Shown here piece after piece: positions 58,464 through 64,000 of a DNA stretch of 64,000 bases (positions are counted from its first letter, which is position 1; every line of letters begins with the position of its first letter). Both the position numbers and the translations under genes were made by a program. The notes under the pieces were generated by a model. The model was given only the letters and a program-made list of their open reading frames with translations, ran no database searches and was not told the DNA's origin. Source of the stretch: Lachnospiraceae bacterium (lineage in GTDB: Bacteria > Bacillota > Clostridia > Lachnospirales > Lachnospiraceae); NCBI GenBank assembly GCA_024697065.1, contig JAILGE010000031.1, positions 146,839 to 210,838 on the forward strand, given 5' to 3'.

Positions 58464-60006
58464 GAAACATTATAAGAAATACAATAAGAATAAATACGGA
58501 TTTGTAAAGGGAAGGGCGATCAATATAAAGATCACCCTTTTTCTACTGCTTATTTCGGGGTGTTTTTGGGCGGTATGGTTCTTCTTTTTTAATTCTCCGC
58601 AAGGGACATCGGAAGGAGTAGTGTCCGGAAACGGAGTCATCAGACTGTGGTATACGGATGAGGAACTGAAGAATTATATAGACAGTGCCGCACTTGAATA
58701 TCTTGAAAGGGAAGGCGTTCATGTGGAACCGGTGCTGGTATCGGGAGTGGAGTTTGTTGAGCAGATAGGTAAGGCATCCGCAGGTACGGATAATGCTCCT
58801 GATATATATATAACCGGATCGGATGTGCTGGGAAAAGCTTCCATGGCAGGACTGACGTCTGTGATAAGCGATCCCTATAAGATCATGGATCATGAAAAAT
58901 TTACCGAAGCATCTTTTAATGCAGTGACTTACAAGGGACAGATGATCGCGTATCCGTTTTATTATGAGACTGCTTTTCTTATCTACAATCGTGATTATCT
59001 TGAAGAGATAGCAGTAAATGATATCAAAAGAGGTATGCTCGAAGCTAACAGCGGGGAAGAAGGGGAAGACAGTGAAAATGATTTGGCAGAGTTAAGTGAT
59101 GAAAACATTTCTAAAGAAGCTGTCAGATCCAGAACCGAGGAGCTGATCCCCGATTCCATAGTGGATATTCTTTCTCTGGCTGCGGTGTCGGATGCACCGG
59201 GAGAGATGGAAAATTTCTTTGCATGGGATGTTTCGGATGTTTTTTATAATTATTTCTTTGCCGGAGCTTATATGGATGCAGGCGGCCCCTGCGGCGATGA
59301 TCCGACATGCATAGATGTCTATAATGAAGAAAGCATACGATGCATGTGCATATATCAGAGTCTTAATGAATTCTTCTCTGTGGATTCAAAGGAAAGTGAT
59401 TACGAGCGGGTGCTCAATGATTTTCTTGAGGGCAAGACACTGTTTGCTGTGGTGACTACGGATGCGGTTTTACGCCTTGAGGAAGCAAAAGAGGCGGGAA
59501 CATTCGTGTATGAATACGGTGTCGCGCCGCTTCCCGGGATTGATGATGACCACAGCGCGGCAGGTCTTTCGACGACGGAATGCGTGGTGGTTAACGGCTA
59601 TAGCGACAATAAGGAAGCGGCCAACAGATTTGCGGAATATCTGGCTTATTATGAGGCCGATACATTGTATGACAGAACCGGCAAGATGCCCTGCGCCGCG
59701 AAAGGAGATCCTTCGGATATCATTTTAGGTACGGGGACAGAGGGGGCAGATCATAAGTCTGTTAATGCCACCATCAGGGAAATGTATGCTGTAAGTGAAG
59801 AACTTCCGAAAGTGCCCGAATTCGCGGATTTCTGGCTCAGACTTGAACTTGCTTATACCCTGGTTTGGGACGGGGAAGATCCCAATGAGATATTAAAGAG
59901 TCTGTCGGAATGTTTGAGATCCGAGGCAACCGGTGGTGAGGTCACCGAAACAAAAATAGAGACTCCCGAGATCACGGATCTGGCGGATATGCTGCCCTCC
60001 GATTAG
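58456..60006 (+). CDS. Orphan extracellular solute-binding protein (family 1-like)
   Basis: The 516-residue protein starts at a TTG overlapping argD, with no clear ribosome-binding site, so translation is probably coupled. A basic N-terminus (MSKKHYKKYNKNKYG) leads into one hydrophobic segment with a lipobox-like LLISGC, followed by further hydrophobic residues, so it is membrane-anchored or a lipoprotein. The rest looks like a sugar-type periplasmic-binding fold: RLWYTDEELKNYID, APDIYITGSD, YPFYYETAFLIYNRDYLE and SEYGVAPLPGIDD-like segments. An acidic insert lies near residues 195-225. No ABC permease or ATPase is nearby. Confidence 0.72.
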   Translation: MSKKHYKKYNKNKYGFVKGRAINIKITLFLLLISGCFWAVWFFFFNSPQGTSEGVVSGNGVIRLWYTDEELKNYIDSAALEYLEREGVHVEPVLVSGVEFVEQIGKASAGTDNAPDIYITGSDVLGKASMAGLTSVISDPYKIMDHEKFTEASFNAVTYKGQMIAYPFYYETAFLIYNRDYLEEIAVNDIKRGMLEANSGEEGEDSENDLAELSDENISKEAVRSRTEELIPDSIVDILSLAAVSDAPGEMENFFAWDVSDVFYNYFFAGAYMDAGGPCGDDPTCIDVYNEESIRCMCIYQSLNEFFSVDSKESDYERVLNDFLEGKTLFAVVTTDAVLRLEEAKEAGTFVYEYGVAPLPGIDDDHSAAGLSTTECVVVNGYSDNKEAANRFAEYLAYYEADTLYDRTGKMPCAAKGDPSDIILGTGTEGADHKSVNATIREMYAVSEELPKVPEFADFWLRLELAYTLVWDGEDPNEILKSLSECLRSEATGGEVTETKIETPEITDLADMLPSD

Positions 60007-60121
60007 AGCATCCAAATAAGGGCAGTGTGGTTGTGAAAAAAATAAAAAAGTTATAGAATGAATCTGTGGTGTCTGAGAAGGCCTTTTGACCGTTTGTAAT
60101 AAGGGAAAAAGGTGACAACAC

Positions 60122-60745
60122 ATGAACAATGATTATTATGATTATTTATCTGACGGATCTAAGTCTTTCGTAAGACCGACAGTCTCATGCTTTATTCTTC
60201 TGATGATGCTTTTTTTCACGGCATGCGGGAGAGCAGAAGTGATCGTAACGGAGAAACAGCAGGCCGTAAGTGAAGATATTGCCTGTGAAAGCGAAAACAG
60301 CGTTTCCGGTAACGAAGAGACCGCCCGTGCTTATGTTTATATCTGCGGAGCAGTAGAGGCTCCCGGAGTATATGAAGTAGGGCCGGAGTGCAGACTGTTT
60401 GAAGCGGTTGAGATGGCCGGTGGCCTATTGGAAGAAGCTGATATCAATGCCTGTAATCTTGCACAGATCGTTGAGGACGGTAAACAGTACCGCATCCCTG
60501 CTGTCGGCGAGGTGACAGCCGATGAAGAGGATGGAAGCTATACATCAGACGGCCTTTTAAACATAAATAAGGCAACGGCGGAAGAACTGGCTGATTTGCC
60601 GGGGATAGGAGCGACAAGAGCGGAAGCGGTTGTTTCCTACAGAGAAGAGAATGGCGATTTTGCATCGCCGGAAGATATTAAGAAAGTCCGCGGGATCGGA
60701 GATGCGACCTATAACGGATTTAAGGGATCCATTACAGTCAGATAG
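60122..60745 (+). CDS. ComEA-like lipoprotein with SLBB and helix-hairpin-helix domains
   Basis: The 207-residue protein has a lipoprotein signal ending in the lipobox FFTAC (about residue 36), then a short linker, an SLBB domain (VYICGAVEAPGVYEVGPECRLFEAVEMAGG), and a C-terminal pair of helix-hairpin-helix motifs (LLNINKATAEELADLPGIGATRAEAVVSYRE and KVRGIGDATYNGF). ComEA binds DNA at the cell surface during natural transformation. The usual partner comEC is not adjacent. A lipid anchor in place of the usual single transmembrane anchor is worth noting. AAAAGGTGA is the ribosome-binding site. The gap 60007-60121 holds no clear hairpin terminator. Confidence 0.85.
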   Translation: MNNDYYDYLSDGSKSFVRPTVSCFILLMMLFFTACGRAEVIVTEKQQAVSEDIACESENSVSGNEETARAYVYICGAVEAPGVYEVGPECRLFEAVEMAGGLLEEADINACNLAQIVEDGKQYRIPAVGEVTADEEDGSYTSDGLLNINKATAEELADLPGIGATRAEAVVSYREENGDFASPEDIKKVRGIGDATYNGFKGSITVR

Positions 60746-60776
60746 ATTATCATCTGAACCTATATGAGGTTAAGAT

Positions 60777-61466
60777 ATGCCGGGAAATATATTGATAGTT
60801 GATGATGAAAAAGCGATAGTCAAGGGATTAAAGTATGGCCTTGAGTCCGACGGAATGTCGGTTGATGCAGCTTATGACGGAGAGGAAGCTCTCGATAAGA
60901 TACAAAACGGTAATTATGACATCATTCTTTTGGATGTGATGCTTCCTAAGGTTGACGGAATGGAAGTCTGCAGACAGGTGAGAACTTTTTCTGAGGTTCC
61001 CATTGTCTTTCTGACAGCCAGAGGCGATGATATGGAGAAGATCCTTGGTCTTGAAGCGGGTGCGGATGATTATATCACGAAACCCTTTAATGTCCTTGAG
61101 GTAAGAGCAAGGATCAGGGGAATCATGCGCCGTTCGAGAAGAGCAGCCATACCCGTAGTCAAGGACAGGACCATCCGCAACGGAGAATTCTGTTTTGATC
61201 CGGAAAACAGAAGGCTTACCATAGCTGACAGGGAGATCAGTCTGACATCCAAGGAATATGAGATACTTGAGATCCTGGTTACTCACCCCCGCAAGATCTA
61301 CAGCAGGGATGATCTCTTAAAGCTTGTATGGGGAGAAAACTTCTCCGGTGATGCAAGGACCGTGGATGTTCATGTCAGACGACTTCGTGAGAAGATCGAG
61401 AAGACACCCGGCGAGCCGAAATACGTGCAGACCAAGTGGGGCGCAGGTTATTTCTACAGAGGCTGA
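60777..61466 (+). CDS. OmpR/PhoB-type response regulator
   Basis: The 229-residue regulator has a receiver domain (ILIVDDEKAIVKGL, phospho-aspartate in IILLDVMLPKVDG, T in VFLTARG, K in YITKPF) and a winged-helix DNA-binding domain (about 135-229, LTSKEYEILEIL, YSRDDLLKLVWG and RTVDVHVRRLREKI). It lies 16 bases before its kinase gene and 31 bases after the ComEA-like gene. The ATG has TGAGGTTAAG upstream. Its target genes are not readable here. Confidence 0.95.
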   Translation: MPGNILIVDDEKAIVKGLKYGLESDGMSVDAAYDGEEALDKIQNGNYDIILLDVMLPKVDGMEVCRQVRTFSEVPIVFLTARGDDMEKILGLEAGADDYITKPFNVLEVRARIRGIMRRSRRAAIPVVKDRTIRNGEFCFDPENRRLTIADREISLTSKEYEILEILVTHPRKIYSRDDLLKLVWGENFSGDARTVDVHVRRLREKIEKTPGEPKYVQTKWGAGYFYRG

Positions 61467-61482
61467 TGCAGGGGATGGATGA

Positions 61483-62928
61483 TTGCATTTATTAAAGTTT
61501 ATAAAAGAACATAAAATTCTCCGGAGCTTCAGACTCCGGATATTTCTTATCATTCTGATTACGGGACTTTGTGCTTTGGGTTTCATGCGCAGAGTGCTCA
61601 CTGCAGATGCGGTAAATATGGCTATAGAGAGCCGTGAGGCTGATATGACGGCCAGACTGCGCATCATGGCAGACCGTATCGGGAACAGTATTTTCATGCA
61701 GGATACAACTGAAGGGACATATGCGGCGGATCTGATGCTGCTTTCAAGTGTATTTGACAGCAGGATCATAGCTGCAGATTCGGAACTAAAGATCGTTTAT
61801 GATTCCTACGATAATGACACCGGTCATTACCTTATATCCGATGCTGCGGTTAAAGCAATTAAAGACGGCGCGGTATCGGGCTATGACGAGGAACTGGGAC
61901 TTATAGAGATCGCGATCCCGGTGACTGCATACGATTCGGATCTGGAAGCTGAGATCACCGAAGGAGTGCTGTTGGCTGCTGCGTCTCCAGAAAAGGTATT
62001 ACGCGAGGTGGATGAAAAGGAGCGCCGTGCGCTTATCATAGAGATACTTGCTATCGTTATCCTGACAGGTGTGGCGGCAGCAGTAGCAGCGGTGGTAGTG
62101 CGACCTTTTGATAAAGTTACGGGCGCCATAAGGAGTGCGGCATCCTTTGATGACTCTACGCCTGCGGTTTCGGATTATAAGGAGACCGAGGAGATAGTTG
62201 ATGCATTCAATGAGATGCGTACGCAGATGAAGGCTCTGGATCAGTCCAGACAGGAATTTGTTGGCAATGTCTCACATGAATTAAAAACACCCATGGCTTC
62301 GATAAAAGTGCTCGCGGACTCCATAAATATGCAGCCGGATGCACCTGTTGAAGTTTACAGGGATTTCATGAAAGATATCTCCGAAGAGATAGACAGAGAG
62401 AATAATATAATCTCCGATCTTTTGGCTCTTGTGAAGATGGATAAAGGTGTGGGAGCACTTAATATCGAGAACAGGAACATCAATATGCTTCTGGAAAATA
62501 TCATAAGAAGACTCGGCCCCCTCGCAAAAAAGAACGAAGTCGATATCGTATTTGAAAGTATAAGACAGGTGGATGCGGACGTAGATGAGACCAAGATTTC
62601 TTCCGCATTTATGAATCTTATCGAAAACGGTATAAAGTACAATAAGAAGCCGGGATGGGTAAGAGTAAAGCTGGATGCGGATCACAGGTTCTTTACCGTG
62701 ACGGTTTCCGATTCGGGTATGGGTATTCCCGAAGAAGCGCTTCCGCATATCTTTGAAAGATTCTATCGTGTAGACAAGTCGCATTCCAGAGAGATCGGAG
62801 GAACGGGACTTGGTCTTGCGATCACAAGAAGGACGATCCTCCTTCACAGGGGATCAGTAAAGGCTGAAAGTGTTTTGGGAGAAGGTACGGTTTTCACGGT
62901 AAGGATCCCTGTGGGGTATATAGCATGA
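61483..62928 (+). CDS. Membrane sensor histidine kinase
   Basis: The 481-residue kinase starts at a TTG (61483) with AGGGGATGG ahead. It has a first helix (RIFLIILITGLCALGFM), an extracellular sensor of about 140 residues, a second helix (ALIIEILAIVILTGVAAAVAAVVV), a HAMP linker, HisKA with the phospho-histidine in VSHELKTPMASIK, and HATPase_c with DSGMGIP and GGTGLGLAITRR. It forms a two-component pair with the regulator just upstream. Its stop overlaps the start of the GerMN lipoprotein gene (ATGA). Confidence 0.95.
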   Translation: MHLLKFIKEHKILRSFRLRIFLIILITGLCALGFMRRVLTADAVNMAIESREADMTARLRIMADRIGNSIFMQDTTEGTYAADLMLLSSVFDSRIIAADSELKIVYDSYDNDTGHYLISDAAVKAIKDGAVSGYDEELGLIEIAIPVTAYDSDLEAEITEGVLLAAASPEKVLREVDEKERRALIIEILAIVILTGVAAAVAAVVVRPFDKVTGAIRSAASFDDSTPAVSDYKETEEIVDAFNEMRTQMKALDQSRQEFVGNVSHELKTPMASIKVLADSINMQPDAPVEVYRDFMKDISEEIDRENNIISDLLALVKMDKGVGALNIENRNINMLLENIIRRLGPLAKKNEVDIVFESIRQVDADVDETKISSAFMNLIENGIKYNKKPGWVRVKLDADHRFFTVTVSDSGMGIPEEALPHIFERFYRVDKSHSREIGGTGLGLAITRRTILLHRGSVKAESVLGEGTVFTVRIPVGYIA

Positions 62929-63863
62929 GGCAGATCTGTATTAAAAGTACAATATTGCTATTACTGGCAGCGGCTTTGGCCGTTATGGCAGCAGGCTGCG
63001 GGAAGAAAGATGCAGTAAAGGGGAAAGAAAAGAAGGACTTTCTCATCTACTTTGTCAATGAGGATAAAACAGAACTCGTTGCTGAAAAATATATTTATAA
63101 AGGTTCGGACAGCGAGGATGAGCTGAAGGAACTGACCGATGCTCTTATGGAAGGACCTAAGGATAACAGCTTAAAGAGTCCGGCGGATATGGGAGTGGAG
63201 ATACAGGGGGTTACCGTTGAAGGAACTCTGGTAACAGTTTCGTTTTCAAAAGCATTTTCATCTCTCGATCCTGCAGACAGGATACTGGTATGTGCCAGCG
63301 TAGTAAAGACTCTTATTCAGGCAGAAGGTGCCGAGGGCGTGAGTATCACGATCGAAGGATCAGCTCTTGTGGATCGCTTTGGCAATCCCGTCGGAGTCTT
63401 TGGAAAGGATTCCTTCCTGACACAGTCGGGAATGCTGGGAAACGGTGAAGGCAGTATCTCTGTTCGCCTGTATTTTGCGGATGAAAGCGGCAGGAAGCTT
63501 GAAAGTCTTATGCAGAAGGTTGAATATTCGGCAAATGAAACAAAGGAAAGAATGATCGTGGGAAGGCTTATAGCCGGCCCGGACACAATGGGATACTATC
63601 CTACCGTTCCTCAGGGGACAAAAGTTAATTCGATCAATGTTACGGACGGAGTCTGTTATCTGGATCTGAGTAAAGAATTCTTAAGCGGTGAAGTGAGTGT
63701 TTCACCTGAAGTGACCGTATATTCCATTGTAAATTCCCTGGCTGAAGTAAGTGGGGTAAGAAAAGTAAAGATACTCGTTGACGGAAAAGATGTAGGTGCA
63801 TATCGTGACAGCGTTGATCTGTCAGGAATGCTCTCAAGAGATCTGAGCCTGTTGGAAGATTAA
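62925..63863 (+). CDS. GerMN-domain lipoprotein
   Basis: The 312-residue protein has a signal peptide ending in the lipobox MAAGC (residue 25) and two GerMN domains, at about residues 40-160 (IYFVNEDKTELVAEKYIY, TVSFSKAFSSL) and 178-290 (VRLYFADESGRKLES, CYLDLSKEFLSG). GerMN domains occur in spore germination protein GerM and in LpqB of Actinobacteria. It is translationally coupled to the histidine kinase. This suggests a sensory or modulating role with the kinase at the membrane. Confidence 0.9.
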   Translation: MRQICIKSTILLLLAAALAVMAAGCGKKDAVKGKEKKDFLIYFVNEDKTELVAEKYIYKGSDSEDELKELTDALMEGPKDNSLKSPADMGVEIQGVTVEGTLVTVSFSKAFSSLDPADRILVCASVVKTLIQAEGAEGVSITIEGSALVDRFGNPVGVFGKDSFLTQSGMLGNGEGSISVRLYFADESGRKLESLMQKVEYSANETKERMIVGRLIAGPDTMGYYPTVPQGTKVNSINVTDGVCYLDLSKEFLSGEVSVSPEVTVYSIVNSLAEVSGVRKVKILVDGKDVGAYRDSVDLSGMLSRDLSLLED

Positions 63864-64000
63864 GACTAACTATTAGAAATAGTCAATAAAAAGTATTTAA
63901 AACAGAAATGTTTTGAATATAGTGGCGATGACCATATCATCGCAATCAGTACATTGAAAATTGCATGACAAATAGAGCATCAGATATGGTGCTCTGACAA
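63864..64000 (+). other. Possible rRNA operon leader (right edge)
   Basis: No ORF is present. There are two hairpins, GCGATGA/TCATCGC (63925-63943) and GAGCA/TGCTC (63975-63994). Between them lies GTACATTGAAAATTGCAT, which resembles the CATTGAAAACTGCAT motif found next to rRNA genes in Clostridia, and the last bases TGCTCTGACAA resemble boxA (TGCTCTTTAACAA). A promoter-like TTTAAA...TATAGT lies before them. It may be the leader of an rRNA operon lying beyond the window. Confidence 0.4.

Overview
The window is a dense, ordinary-looking stretch of chromosome from an anaerobic, low-to-middle GC Firmicute. The best fit is a motile, saccharolytic Lachnospiraceae member of the Butyrivibrio/Pseudobutyrivibrio kind. 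This is an inference from class III ribonucleotide reductase, desulfoferrodoxin, strong AGGAGG ribosome-binding sites, a T-box in front of thrS, the rho-rpmE-DUF1385-prmC-prfA order, a CheC-type motor phosphatase, and many proteins of clostridial type (DUF1836, DUF6508, single-chain clostridial PurL). I see no insertion sequences, prophage genes, CRISPR arrays or integrases. All functional calls come from reading motifs by eye; no database search was run.

Layout. 1-3 kb: the tail of an unknown gene, a eukaryotic-type HisA, a cold-shock protein, a DUF1836 regulator, a small membrane protein and rpsT. 3-8 kb: a tightly packed + strand run (HAD phosphatase, hemW, an ECF transporter S component, an unknown protein, an SPL-family radical SAM protein, an SDR oxidoreductase). 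8-14.5 kb: mostly - strand, with thrS and its T-box leader, a DUF5050 membrane protein, and nrdDG behind tandem NrdR boxes and a perfect cre-like site. 14.7-25.3 kb: + strand genes for desulfoferrodoxin, CheC, Mrp ATPase, an ABC-F ATPase, HflX, an AlkZ-related protein and a hybrid histidine kinase, with tRNA-Trp on the - strand.

25.4-38.4 kb holds purL, a dGTPase-like protein, dnaG, a VanZ protein (where rpoD is usually found), trmK, a Nif3 protein, a TGS-containing nucleoside kinase, RNase P RNA, rarA and a LytTR protein. 38.4-40.8 kb: a structured non-coding RNA candidate, a YhcC-like radical SAM protein and malic enzyme. 41-47 kb: the classic rho-rpmE-DUF1385-prmC-prfA translation block, followed by a class B sortase. 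47-53 kb: an AraC regulator, a four-gene cell-envelope cluster and a glycerol-1-phosphate dehydrogenase-like enzyme preceded by 13-bp tandem repeats. 53-58.5 kb: arginine biosynthesis (argG divergent from a GNAT gene, then argJ, argB, argD; no argC or argF). 58.5-63.9 kb: an orphan substrate-binding protein, a ComEA-like lipoprotein, and a response regulator/histidine kinase/GerMN lipoprotein trio. The last 130 bases resemble the leader of an rRNA operon that would lie beyond the edge.

The points most worth following are: the SPL-family radical SAM protein without the catalytic cysteine of spore photoproduct lyase, and its translationally coupled unknown partner; the regulator-kinase-GerMN lipoprotein trio, which mirrors actinobacterial MtrA-MtrB-LpqB; the eukaryotic-type HisA; the unassigned structured RNA near 38.5 kb; and the archaeal-type glycerol-1-phosphate dehydrogenase homologue with its repeat-rich leader.
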